35,804 nt of DNA, taken from the NCBI GenBank assembly GCA_963204815.1, contig CAUJHQ010000054.1:1-35804 (forward strand), read 5' to 3'. Position 1 is the stretch's first letter; each line of letters opens with the position of its first letter. Below, piece after piece: positions 1 to 7,918 of the stretch. A program made the translations under genes and the position numbers. The stretch is from Pseudomonadota bacterium (GTDB taxonomy: Bacteria > Pseudomonadota > Gammaproteobacteria > Burkholderiales > Burkholderiaceae_C). The notes beneath the pieces are model-generated. The model did no database searches, was not told where the DNA came from, and worked only from the letters and a program-made list of their open reading frames with translations.

Positions 1-73
1 GGATCCAGTCATCGAGGCGCTCGGGGAACAGAACGCTCTGGGTGCGATCCTGGCCTTCGACGTACCGTCCCAT
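1..73 (-). CDS. IS1182-type transposase, N-terminal fragment (cut by window edge)
   Basis: Reading leftward from the ATG at 73 gives 24 codons beginning MGRYVEGQDRTQSVLFPE and continuing with RLDDWI. This matches, as I recall the family, the conserved start of IS1182-group DDE transposases (M-x-R-[FY]-x-E-G-x-D-R-x-Q-x-x-L-x-P-E-x-L-D-D-W). The catalytic core lies outside the window, so activity cannot be judged. It is the only trace of a mobile element here, and it lies just beyond the fliA terminator. The family assignment rests on a short but distinctive stretch. Confidence 0.7.
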   Translation of the reverse strand, partial: MGRYVEGQDRTQSVLFPERLDDWI

Positions 74-150
74 CGTCCGCTCCACTCGGTCTGATGGGAG
101 CTATGACATCGACCAGGGCCAAGAGTTTCCACACAGCCTCGGTCGGCAGC
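1..150 (-). mobile_element. Terminal part of an IS1182-type insertion sequence; boundary approximate
   Basis: The transposase fragment must be preceded by the terminal inverted repeat of its element. The stretch at about 120-150, which holds tttccacacagcctcgg, lies between the transposase start and the fliA terminator, and I take it as the likely end. The opposite end is outside the window, so neither the inverted repeat nor a target duplication can be confirmed. Confidence 0.4.
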
Positions 151-167
151 AGCCCCCAGAAACACCA

Positions 168-187
168 AGGGCGCCTTGCGGCGCCCT
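168..187 (-). terminator. Intrinsic terminator after fliA
   Basis: A perfect 8-bp stem (agggcgcc / ggcgccct) with a 4-base loop lies 26 bases beyond the fliA stop codon. On the minus strand it is followed by TTGGTGTTTCT, a moderately T-rich tail. It would end the flhB-flhA-flhF-flhG-fliA transcript before the insertion sequence. Confidence 0.75.
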
Positions 188-213
188 CCGCCCTCAGCAC
201 TGGCGCTCAGGCC

Positions 214-927
214 TCACCACTCCCGCAGCCGCGTCCTCAGCCGCGCGATGCTCTGGCTGTGCAGCTGGCAGACGCGGCTCTCGGTCACGCCCAGCACGGC
301 GGCGATCTCCTTCAGGTTCATGTCGTGTTCGTAGTACATGCTCATCACGTACTGCTCGCGTTCCGGCAGGTTCTTGATCGCTTCCACCAGCGCTTCGCGC
401 ATGCGCTGGTCCTGCAGGCGGCCCAGCGGGTTGGCGTCCTCGTCGGCGACGTGTCGGTCCAGGTAGTCGTCGTCGCCCTCGTCGCCGCTCATGTCTTCCA
501 GGTACAGCAGCTGCGTGCCGCGCACCTTGCCCAGCAATTCCTGGTACTCCGTGAGGCTCAGGCCCATCTCGCGCGCGATCTCGCTCTCGTTCGGCGCGCG
601 GCCCAGCTTCTGCTCCAGCTTGTGCACCGCGGTCTCGATGCTGCGCTGGTGGCGGCGGTCGCCGCGGCTCATCCAGTCGTTGCCGCGCAGCTCGTCGAGC
701 ATGGCGCCACGGATGCGCTGGGTGGCGAAGGTCTCGAACTGCACGCCCTGCGCGGCGTCGAAGCGGGAGAGCGCATCGCTCAGGCCGATCATGCCGACCT
801 GGATCAGGTCGTCGAGTTCGACGTTCGCCGGCAGCTTCGCGATCATCTGGTGGGCGAGGCGGCGCACCAGCGGGCTGTACTGCTTGAGCAGCACGTTGGC
901 GTCGAGTTGTCCCTTGGCGGTGTACAT
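214..927 (-). CDS. fliA: RNA polymerase sigma factor FliA (sigma-28)
   Basis: This 237-residue protein is the alternative sigma factor for late flagellar genes such as flagellin, motor and chemotaxis genes. Region 2 is clear near residues 10-75, with the DDLIQVGMIGLSDALSRFD and FETFATQRIRGAMLDELR segments. Region 3 follows with WMSRGDRRHQR. Region 4 is at the C-terminus with LPEREQYVMSMYYEHDMNLKEIAAVLGVTESRVCQLHSQ, split here only in description as a helix-turn-helix. Length and motif order match FliA. It is the last gene of the flhB-flhA-flhF-flhG run, 44 bases after flhG. Its own targets appear in this window as GCCGATAA-type promoters before motA, the small RNA candidate and fliC. Confidence 0.97.
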   Translation of the reverse strand: MYTAKGQLDANVLLKQYSPLVRRLAHQMIAKLPANVELDDLIQVGMIGLSDALSRFDAAQGVQFETFATQRIRGAMLDELRGNDWMSRGDRRHQRSIETAVHKLEQKLGRAPNESEIAREMGLSLTEYQELLGKVRGTQLLYLEDMSGDEGDDDYLDRHVADEDANPLGRLQDQRMREALVEAIKNLPEREQYVMSMYYEHDMNLKEIAAVLGVTESRVCQLHSQSIARLRTRLREW

Positions 928-971
928 GGAAGCGGCCTTTCGAAGGGCGTTCTGTTCGGCGTTCGTTGAAG

Positions 972-1751
972 TCAGTTCGTGCGCAGCGCGGCCGCGGCGC
1001 GAGGCCCGGCGACGAAGGGCGCGGCGTCGTCGGCCAGCGCCATCTGCGCCGCCACCAGGCGGTCGAGCGCGACGGCCGGCGCGTCGCGCGGGCCGCTGGC
1101 GGGGTCGATCACGGCCCAGTCGTGCAGCACCGCGCCGACGAAGCCGTCGGCGCAGCTGGCCAGGCGTTCGGCGATCTGCGGCGCGCGGCGCGACGCCGGG
1201 TCGGCGGCGAGCAGCAGGTCGAAGGTCATCAGCCGGCAGCGCTGCGCCAGCAGCTTGCAGGCGGCGTAGGCGTGCTTGATGCTTTCCGGGTGGTCGCCGC
1301 CCAGCAGCATGGGGCGTGCGGCGCGGCGCATGAACATGCGGGCGAGGTCGGTGGCGTTGGCGTGCAGCAGCACGGCGTCGGCCTGCGGCGCCGCTTCGGC
1401 GATGGCGTCGAGGAAGCCGCTGGCCGAGCCGCGCGTGTCGACGTAGGCCACCGGCAGGCCGCGTGCGGCCAGGTAGCCCACCTGCGCCGACAGCGGCTCG
1501 ATGCAGCCGGCGAGGTCGATGATGGACATTTCCGGCGGCGCGGGCGAACGGTCGGCGGCGTCGACCACCAGCACGCGATGGCCGCGCGCCACCAGCGCCG
1601 CGGTGACGTGGTCCAGCACGACGCCGCTGAAGGCCACGTGCGGGTTCGCCGCGATCGGCAGCACGCGCTGGCGCGCGCCGGCGAACAGGCGCCGCAGGCC
1701 GCTGGCCTGGTCGAGCGGCATCGGGGACGAAGGGGCGTAGAAGTCGCGCAT
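972..1751 (-). CDS. flhG: FlhG/FleN-like MinD-family protein lacking the P-loop
   Basis: This 259-residue protein follows flhF and precedes fliA, the usual place of flhG, whose product limits flagellar number and position as an ATP-dependent partner of FlhF. The fold is recognisable: MPLDQASGLRRLF at residues 11-23 resembles the FlhF-activating DQAxxLR helix of FlhG, and HRVLVVDAA at 58-66 matches the strand after the nucleotide loop. However, where FlhG has KGGxGKT this protein reads ANPHVAFSGVVLDH (35-48), with no glycine-lysine P-loop. It probably cannot bind ATP in the usual way. The start chosen is the ATG 23 bases after the flhF stop; an upstream extension in the same frame lies inside flhF and is not FlhG-like. 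The role in flagellar control is inferred from context. Confidence 0.8.
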   Translation of the reverse strand: MRDFYAPSSPMPLDQASGLRRLFAGARQRVLPIAANPHVAFSGVVLDHVTAALVARGHRVLVVDAADRSPAPPEMSIIDLAGCIEPLSAQVGYLAARGLPVAYVDTRGSASGFLDAIAEAAPQADAVLLHANATDLARMFMRRAARPMLLGGDHPESIKHAYAACKLLAQRCRLMTFDLLLAADPASRRAPQIAERLASCADGFVGAVLHDWAVIDPASGPRDAPAVALDRLVAAQMALADDAAPFVAGPRAAAALRTN

Positions 1752-1774
1752 CGTGTTCTTCTGCGGGGCCGCGT

Positions 1775-3385
1775 TCAGGCGTGGAGTTGCGCGCCGGCGC
1801 CGGGGCCGCCGGCGAAGACGAGGTTCATGTCGGCGTTGTCCATGCGCCAGACCGGGTTGGCCGCGGCCTTCAGCGCACGCTGCACCAAGGTGCCGGCCGA
1901 CAGGCGGTGCCAGTCCTCGGGCACGCGCTGGCCGTTGCCGACCGCCACCACCTTTAGCTTCAGGCGGATCAGCGCGTCCAGCGCCGGCGCCAGCTTCACG
2001 GCTTCGTCGATCTTCGACAGCACGATGCCGCAGCACTGCGCGGCGCCGTAGGCGGTGAGCACGTCCTCGATGGTCTCGCCCTGCTGCGCCGCGTTGACGA
2101 CGAGCAGGCGCTTGATGCTGCGGTGGGACAGCATGTCCAGCAGCTCGCGCGTGCGGCTGTCGCGCTGCGCCATGCCGGCGGTGTCGATCAGCACCATCTT
2201 CTTGCCCGACAGCAGTTCCAGCAGGTCTTCGAGCGAGGCGCGGTCGTGCGCGGTGTGCACCGGCACGCCAAGGATGCGGCCGTAGGTGCGCAGCTGCTCG
2301 TGGGCGCCGACGCGGTAGGCGTCCAGCGTGATCAGGCCCAGGTGCGCGGCGCCGTGGCGGGTGGCGAAGGCGGCCGCGAGCTTGGCGGTGCTGGTGGTCT
2401 TGCCGACGCCGGTGGAGCCGATCATCGCGTAGACGCCGCCCTGGTCTTCGAGCGAAGGCTCGCGCTCGCCGGTGGGCAGGTTGCGTTCCAGGATGCCGGC
2501 GGCCCAGCCGATCTCGTCGCCCTGCGCGGGCATGTTTTCGGCCAGCATGCGCACCAGGCCGGGCGAGAAGCCGGCATCGAGCAGCTTCTGCGTCAGCGCG
2601 GCGGCGCGCGGCTGGCGCTGCAGCTTTTCCATGAAGGCGAGCGCACCGAAGCGCTGCTCGATCAGGCCGCGCATCGAGCGCAGTTCCTGCTGCAGCAGTT
2701 CGGTCTGGTCGCGCCGCGCGGCGGCTTCGGCGTGGGCGTGGGCCTGGGTGGCGGCCGCGTGGCGCGCCTCTTCGCGCAGCACCGGCGGTTCGTGGCGCGC
2801 CGGCGTCGGCAGCGGGGCCGGAGCCGCGGCGGCGGGCCGCGCCGGCGCCATCGGCGCGGCGGCCGCGGCCGGTGTCTGCAGGGCCACGTGCGGCATGCTG
2901 GCCGCGGGGCGGGCCTCGGCCTGGCGTGCGCGGGCGGCGTCGATCGACGACACGGCGGTGCGCGCCGGCGCCACCGGCGCCTCGGCTTCGAGCTCGGCCT
3001 GGCGGCGCTTGAGCATGCGCTCGCGCACGTAGTCCTGGAAGCTCAGCGTGCTCATCTGCAGCGCTTCGATGTCGTCCTCGACGTCGGGGCCGAACTGCGG
3101 CTCCAGGCGCGGTTCGATGCGGCCGCTGGCGCGCGGGTCGGCCTTCGGCTCGGCGCGGCCGGGCGCCTTGGAGGCCGGCACCACCGGCTGGCGCGGCGCC
3201 TCGACGTGCGGGGCGGCGGCGCCGACGCGCTCGAGCTGCTGCACGCTTTCCGGGGCCATCGCCAGCACCTCCACGCCTTCGGCGCAGGGGCGGGTGGACA
3301 TCACGACGGCGTCGTCACCGAAGGCCTGCCGCACGAGGGCGAGGGCATCGCGGGACGTACGGGCCGTAAAGCGCTTCACATTCAT
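1775..3385 (-). CDS. flhF: Flagellar biosynthesis GTPase FlhF
   Basis: FlhF is an SRP-type GTPase that helps place the first flagellar components at the membrane. The 536 residues show the N-terminal B domain (MNVKRFTARTSRDALALVRQ), a long alanine/proline-rich linker at about residues 65-215, and a C-terminal NG domain. In the NG domain GSTGVGKTTSTAKL (about residues 320-335) is the G1 loop, LDAYRVGAHEQLRTYG is the SRP-GTPase insertion region, VLIDTAGM is G3 and LSKIDEA is the G4 equivalent. The ATG overlaps the flhA stop by 4 bases (ATGA), so the two genes are translationally coupled. The linker is low in sequence complexity and likely flexible. Confidence 0.96.
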   Translation of the reverse strand: MNVKRFTARTSRDALALVRQAFGDDAVVMSTRPCAEGVEVLAMAPESVQQLERVGAAAPHVEAPRQPVVPASKAPGRAEPKADPRASGRIEPRLEPQFGPDVEDDIEALQMSTLSFQDYVRERMLKRRQAELEAEAPVAPARTAVSSIDAARARQAEARPAASMPHVALQTPAAAAAPMAPARPAAAAPAPLPTPARHEPPVLREEARHAAATQAHAHAEAAARRDQTELLQQELRSMRGLIEQRFGALAFMEKLQRQPRAAALTQKLLDAGFSPGLVRMLAENMPAQGDEIGWAAGILERNLPTGEREPSLEDQGGVYAMIGSTGVGKTTSTAKLAAAFATRHGAAHLGLITLDAYRVGAHEQLRTYGRILGVPVHTAHDRASLEDLLELLSGKKMVLIDTAGMAQRDSRTRELLDMLSHRSIKRLLVVNAAQQGETIEDVLTAYGAAQCCGIVLSKIDEAVKLAPALDALIRLKLKVVAVGNGQRVPEDWHRLSAGTLVQRALKAAANPVWRMDNADMNLVFAGGPGAGAQLHA

Positions 3386-5472
3386 GACATGGCTCCGATG
3401 ATCGAACCGATCCGGATCGAGTGGGTCTCAGGAATCTCGCTGTGGCCCAGCACCTTCAGGCGCGGGGCGGCACGCTTCAACAGGCGCGCCATCGGCGCGC
3501 GGATCATGTCGGGCACCAGCAGGCAGGCCGGCAGGCCCAGGTCTTCCTGCTTGCGCGCGGTGTTGGCGGCGCTCTTCGTAAGCGTCTCGGCGACACCGGG
3601 GTCCAGCGCGGCGCCGCCGGGCGCCATGAGCGCCTGCGTGACCAGGCGCTCGAGCTCGGGCTCCAGCGCGATGACGTCGAGCTCGCGCACCGGGCCGTAG
3701 ATCTGCTGCACGATCGCCGGGGCCAGGTGGGCACGGATGCGCTTGACCAGCTCGCCGGGTTCGGTGACGGTGGCGGCGTGCTCGGCCAGGCATTCGACGA
3801 TCGAGCGCATGTCGCGGATGTGCACGCCTTCTTCGAGAAGCAGTTGCAGCACCTTCTGCAGCGTTGCGATACCGACCATCTTGGGGACCACGTCTTCGAT
3901 GAGTTTGGGAGCCAGCCGGGTGACGTGCTCGACGAGTTGCTGCGTCTCGACGCGCCCCAGAAGACGCGCGGCATTCACCTGCATCAAGTGTGAGAGGTGG
4001 GTGGCCACGACGGTCGCGCAATCAACGACCGTAAATCCGGCCATTTGGGCCATCTCGCGGTGGCGCTCGTCGATCCACACCGCGGGCAGGCCGAAGGCCG
4101 GATCGATGGTCTTCTGGCCCGGCAGCTGCTGCGTCGCGCCACCCGGGTTGATGGCCAGGAACATGCCCGGGAAGGCCTCGCCCTCGCCCACCACGGCGCC
4201 GCGCAGCGTGACGCGGTAGATGCTGGGCTTCAACTCCAGGTTGTCGCGGATGTGCACCGGCGGCGGCAGGAAGCCGACGTCCTGCGCGAACTTCTTGCGC
4301 ACGCCCTTGATGCGCGCCAGCAGGTCGCCGTTGCGCGCCTTGTCGACGAGCGCGATCAGGCGGTAGCCGACTTCCAGCCCCAGCGTGTCGACCGGCGTCA
4401 GGTCGTCCCAGGTGGCTTCGGCGTTGGGCGCAGCCACCTCGGGGGTCTCGCCCGGCTTCGGCGCCGCGGCGGCGCGCAGATTGCGCTGGTGCATCTTCCA
4501 GGCCAGCAGGCCGAGGCCGCCGCCGATGAGCAGGAACACCAGGTTCGGCATGCCCGGGATGAGGCCGAGCGCGCAGATGATGGCCGCCGTGATGGCCAGC
4601 GCCTGCGGCGAGTCGAAGACCTGGCCGCGGATCTGCGTGCCGATGTCCTCTTCCTTGCCGACGCGCGAGATCACCATCGCCGAGGCGACCGAGATCAAGA
4701 GGCCCGGGATCTGCGCCACCAGCGCGTCGCCCACCGCCAGCAGCACGTAGCTTTCGGCGGCCTGGCCGGCCGACAGGCCGTGCATCGCCATGCCGATGAT
4801 CAGGCCGCCGACGACGTTGATGAACAGGATCAGCAGGCCGGCCATCGCGTCGCCGCGCACGTACTTGCTGGCACCGTCCATGCTGCCGAAGAAGTCGGCT
4901 TCCTCGCCGACCTCGGCGCGGCGCCGGCGCGCTTCCTTCTCGTCGATGAGGCCGGCGTTCAGCTCGGCGTCGATCGCCATCTGCTTGCCCGGCATCGCAT
5001 CGAGGGTGAAGCGCGCGCCGACCTCGGCGATGCGCTCGGCGCCCTTCGTGACGACGATGAAGTTGATGACGACCAGGATCGCGAAGACGATCAGGCCGAC
5101 CGCGAAGTTGCCGCCGATCAGGAAGTGGCCGAAGCTCTCGATCACCTGCCCCGCCGCGCCCGGGCCGGTGTGGCCTTCCAGCAGCACGACGCGGGTGGAC
5201 GCCACGTTCAGCGACAGCCGCATCAGCGTGGTGACCAGCAGCACCGTGGGCAGGGCCGCGAAGTCCAGCGGCTTGATCATCTGCGCCGACACCATCACCA
5301 CCATCAGCGCGATGGCGATGTTGAAGGTGAACAGCAGGTCCAGGATGAAGGGCGGCAGCGGCAGCACCATCATCGCCAGCATCAGCACGACGAAGATCGG
5401 CAGCGTCAGCACCTTGGCCGCGCTGGCGTGCGGGCCCAGCAGCGCGTTCAGGCGTTGCATCAAGGCGTTCAC
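3382..5472 (-). CDS. flhA: Flagellar type III export protein FlhA
   Basis: FlhA is the large inner-membrane component of the flagellar export gate; its cytoplasmic ring receives chaperone-substrate complexes. The 696 residues have the usual hydrophobic N-terminal half with about eight membrane segments, the FHIPEP-type signature RFTLDAMPGKQMAIDAELNAG, and a soluble C-terminal half. The start used is a GTG overlapping the flhB stop codon (GTGA) with GGAG 8 bases upstream. An ATG four codons later is an alternative. Gene order flhB-flhA-flhF is standard for betaproteobacteria. Confidence 0.97.
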   Translation of the reverse strand: MNALMQRLNALLGPHASAAKVLTLPIFVVLMLAMMVLPLPPFILDLLFTFNIAIALMVVMVSAQMIKPLDFAALPTVLLVTTLMRLSLNVASTRVVLLEGHTGPGAAGQVIESFGHFLIGGNFAVGLIVFAILVVINFIVVTKGAERIAEVGARFTLDAMPGKQMAIDAELNAGLIDEKEARRRRAEVGEEADFFGSMDGASKYVRGDAMAGLLILFINVVGGLIIGMAMHGLSAGQAAESYVLLAVGDALVAQIPGLLISVASAMVISRVGKEEDIGTQIRGQVFDSPQALAITAAIICALGLIPGMPNLVFLLIGGGLGLLAWKMHQRNLRAAAAPKPGETPEVAAPNAEATWDDLTPVDTLGLEVGYRLIALVDKARNGDLLARIKGVRKKFAQDVGFLPPPVHIRDNLELKPSIYRVTLRGAVVGEGEAFPGMFLAINPGGATQQLPGQKTIDPAFGLPAVWIDERHREMAQMAGFTVVDCATVVATHLSHLMQVNAARLLGRVETQQLVEHVTRLAPKLIEDVVPKMVGIATLQKVLQLLLEEGVHIRDMRSIVECLAEHAATVTEPGELVKRIRAHLAPAIVQQIYGPVRELDVIALEPELERLVTQALMAPGGAALDPGVAETLTKSAANTARKQEDLGLPACLLVPDMIRAPMARLLKRAAPRLKVLGHSEIPETHSIRIGSIIGAMS

Positions 5473-6620
5473 AGTTCAGGCTCCACGCGGCCGGCGGCCG
5501 GGTCCAGGCCGGGCGGCACGACGACATTCGGCGCCGGCAGGTCGATGTAGCGGCCGGCGGCCATCGCGGCGCGCAGCTGGTACACCCACGCCAGCACCTG
5601 GGCCACGGCACCGAACAGCGCGGCCGGGATCTCCTGGTCGACCTCGGCGTGCTTGAACAGCGCGCGCGCCAGCGGCGGCGCTTCGAGCACCGGCACGTTG
5701 GCGCCCTTGGCGGCGTCGCGGATCTTGAAGGCCAGCAGGTCTTGGCCCTTGGCGACGACGCGCGGCGCGGCCATCGTCGCCTCGTCGTACTTGAGTGCCA
5801 CCGCGAAGTGGGTCGGGTTCATGACCACGAGGTCAGCCTCGGGCACCGCGGCGATCATGCGGCGGTTGGCCAGCTCGCGCATCTTGGCGCGCATCTTGGC
5901 CTTCACCTCGGTGTTGCCCTCGACTTCCTTGTGTTCCTTCTTCGCCTCTTCGACCGTCATGCGCAGGCGGCGCAGCAGCAGCTGGCGCTGCAGCGGCACG
6001 TCGACCAGCGCGAACAGCGCCAGCGCCAGCAGCAGCAGCACCAGGCCACCGAGCACCAGCTCGCCGGCGTGGCCCATCGCCGCCGGCAGCGGCTGCGCGA
6101 TCAGCCCGCTGAACTCCGGCAGGCGCGCGTTCAGGTACAGCGCGCCGATGACGCCCAGCACCAGCGCGAGCAGGCAGGCCTTCATCGTGTCGACGAGCTG
6201 CTGCTTCGAGAACATGCGGCCGAGCCCGGCGATCGGGTTGGCCTTGCCGAAGTTGGGCTGCAGCGGCTGCGTGGTGAAGTTCCAGCCGCCGGACAGGACG
6301 CTCGCGGCGACGGCCACCACCGCCATCGTGGCGCCCAGCGGCAGCACCAGCACCAGCATCAGCGTGGCCAGTTCGCGCAGGCGCTCGGTCATCGCCGCCG
6401 GGTGGGCCAGCAGCGCGGCGTCGAAGCGCAGGCCGCCGACGAGCAGCTCGCGCATCCAGCCCATCCAGAAAGGCGCCAGCGCGACGACGATGGCGCCGCC
6501 GGCGCCCAGCGCGGCCAGGTGGGCCAGGTCGCGCGAGCGCGCGACCTGGCCTTCGGCGCGGGCCTTGCGGATCTTGCGCTCGGAGGCGGGTAGTCGGCGG
6601 TCTTGTGCGTCGTCGGCCAT
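5469..6620 (-). CDS. flhB: Flagellar type III export switch protein FlhB
   Basis: FlhB sits in the export gate and switches secretion from rod/hook to filament substrates after self-cleavage. The 383-residue protein begins with the charged segment ending ASERKIRKARAEGQVARSRDL, which is typical of FlhB. Four membrane segments follow between about residues 35 and 210, then a helical linker (KKEHKEVEGNTEVKAKMR) and the autocleavage motif N268-P-T-H271 in VVMNPTHFAVALKYD. It is first of the flhB-flhA-flhF-flhG-fliA run and overlaps flhA by 4 bases. A 208-base gap with several hairpins separates it from cheZ. Confidence 0.97.
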   Translation of the reverse strand: MADDAQDRRLPASERKIRKARAEGQVARSRDLAHLAALGAGGAIVVALAPFWMGWMRELLVGGLRFDAALLAHPAAMTERLRELATLMLVLVLPLGATMAVVAVAASVLSGGWNFTTQPLQPNFGKANPIAGLGRMFSKQQLVDTMKACLLALVLGVIGALYLNARLPEFSGLIAQPLPAAMGHAGELVLGGLVLLLLALALFALVDVPLQRQLLLRRLRMTVEEAKKEHKEVEGNTEVKAKMRAKMRELANRRMIAAVPEADLVVMNPTHFAVALKYDEATMAAPRVVAKGQDLLAFKIRDAAKGANVPVLEAPPLARALFKHAEVDQEIPAALFGAVAQVLAWVYQLRAAMAAGRYIDLPAPNVVVPPGLDPAAGRVEPEL

Positions 6621-6690
6621 GGCGGGGGCTTTTCAGTCCTCGCCATGGTGCCGGCCCGGCGGCCGGGCTTGAGTCGGATAAGAAGGCAAA

Positions 6691-6714
6691 AGCGCAGGGT
6701 GTTCGCCCTGCGCT
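6691..6714 (-). terminator. Intrinsic terminator between cheZ and flhB
   Basis: A perfect 9-bp stem (agcgcaggg / ccctgcgct) with a 6-base loop is followed on the minus strand by TTTTGCCTTCTT. It is the strongest terminator downstream of cheZ and would close the motA-motB-cheY-cheZ transcript before flhB. Confidence 0.8.
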
Positions 6715-6766
6715 GGCTCGAATTCAGCGTGCCCCGCGCCGGGACGGGAGTGAACCGGCTTCACCG

Positions 6767-6792
6767 GCCCGACCCTGAGGGTCGGGCGTTTT
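6767..6792 (+). terminator. Hairpin with plus-strand T-tract
   Basis: A perfect 9-bp stem (gcccgaccc / gggtcgggc) with a 3-base loop is followed on the plus strand by gttttt. All neighbouring genes run on the minus strand, so as a terminator it would act on antisense transcription heading into cheZ and cheY. It may also simply stabilise the cheZ mRNA 3' end. Confidence 0.55.
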
Positions 6793-6800
6793 TCGGCGCG

Positions 6801-6821
6801 AAACGGTCCTCAGGACCGTTT
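6801..6821. terminator. Hairpin directly after cheZ
   Basis: A perfect 9-bp stem (aaacggtcc / ggaccgttt) with a 3-base loop lies 7 bases beyond the cheZ stop codon. The stem itself supplies A and T runs on both strands, so it could act in either direction. It is the first of three hairpins in this gap. Confidence 0.55.
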
Positions 6822-6828
6822 CACGTCC

Positions 6829-7461
6829 TCAAAACCCCAGGCTGGCCAGCAGGTCGTCGACCTCGCCCTGGTTCGTCACCACGTCGGTGCGGCCTTCGGC
6901 GTTGACGACCGGGCCGTTCAGCACGCTCGCGTCGACCTTCTCGCGCTGGTCCGGCGGCACCACCTGGACGAGCAGCTTGACGAGGCTGTCTTCCAGGTCG
7001 TTGGCCAGCGTCACCACCTTGGCCACCACCTGGCCGGTGAGGTCGTGGAAGTCCTGCGCCATCATGATGTCGGTCAGGTGGCCGTCGATGCGCGCCGTCG
7101 ACTTCTCGACGTCCTGCACGAAGTTGAACACCGCGCCCGAGGCCACCGCCTTCACCGGGTCGGCGACGATGAGCTTGCCGAGCGCACGCGTCGCCTCGGC
7201 GATGTGCGCGTGGTCGAGCTTGGCCTGGTCGACCGAGTTCAGCACCTTGTTGGCGGCGTCGGCGGTCTTGCTGGCGATGTAGGTCAGCCGGCTGCGCGCG
7301 TCGGGCAGGCCGTCGGTGGCGATCTGCAGCTTGGGCATCACGCCCAGCTGCTGCATCGTGTCGTGCAGCAGGCGGGTGATCGAACCGAGCTGCTGGAACA
7401 CCTCGGGCGACACCGTCAGCGGTTCCGCGGGCTGCAAGGCAGCGATGTCTTCCATCTTCAT
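6829..7461 (-). CDS. cheZ: Protein phosphatase CheZ
   Basis: CheZ removes the phosphate from CheY-P and so resets the flagellar switch signal. The 210 residues include the long helix with DIMMAQDFHDLTGQVV. In it D140 and Q144 correspond, as I align them, to the acidic and glutamine residues that act on CheY in the enteric protein. The C-terminus GEVDDLLASLGF is the conserved CheY-binding tail. The gene is 21 bases after cheY and is the last of the motor-chemotaxis unit. The start has AGGGAG 9 bases upstream; a second in-frame ATG follows two codons later. Confidence 0.95.
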   Translation of the reverse strand: MKMEDIAALQPAEPLTVSPEVFQQLGSITRLLHDTMQQLGVMPKLQIATDGLPDARSRLTYIASKTADAANKVLNSVDQAKLDHAHIAEATRALGKLIVADPVKAVASGAVFNFVQDVEKSTARIDGHLTDIMMAQDFHDLTGQVVAKVVTLANDLEDSLVKLLVQVVPPDQREKVDASVLNGPVVNAEGRTDVVTNQGEVDDLLASLGF

Positions 7462-7482
7462 GTTCTTGTACTCCCTCGCACG

Positions 7483-7881
7483 TCAGGCCGTGGCGGCCAG
7501 CTTCTGCAGGATCTTCTGGACTTTTTCCTCGAGCGTGGCCTTGGTGAAGGGCTTCACGATGTAGCCGGCGGCGCCGCTCTGGGCGGCCAGCACGATGTCT
7601 TCCTTGCGCGCCTCGGCGGTCACCATCAGCACGGGGATGTGCTTCAGGCTGTCTTCCGCCTTCACGGCCTTCAGCAGGTCGAAACCGTTCATGTTGGGCA
7701 TGTTGATGTCCGACACGACGAAGTCGTACTTGTTCGCCTTCAGCATGTGCAGCGCAACCGCACCGTCCTCGGCTTCGTCGGCATTGTTGCAGCCCATCTC
7801 CTTCAGCAGGCCGCGCACGATGCGGCGCATGGTCGAGAAGTCGTCGACGATCAGGAATTTCAGGTCGGTGGGGTTGCTCAT
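7483..7881 (-). CDS. cheY: Chemotaxis response regulator CheY
   Basis: CheY carries the chemotaxis signal from CheA to the flagellar switch. It is a single receiver domain of 132 residues with no output domain. The acidic pair D14-D15, phosphoacceptor D58 (FVVSDINMP), T88 (LMVTAEA) and K110 (YIVKPF) are all in place. It lies between motB and cheZ, with 37 bases to motB, so motor and signal genes share one unit. No cheA or receptor gene is seen in the window. Confidence 0.96.
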   Translation of the reverse strand: MSNPTDLKFLIVDDFSTMRRIVRGLLKEMGCNNADEAEDGAVALHMLKANKYDFVVSDINMPNMNGFDLLKAVKAEDSLKHIPVLMVTAEARKEDIVLAAQSGAAGYIVKPFTKATLEEKVQKILQKLAATA

Positions 7882-7918
7882 GGGCGGGGACCTCTGCGGC
7901 GGGTTCGGACTTGCGGAG

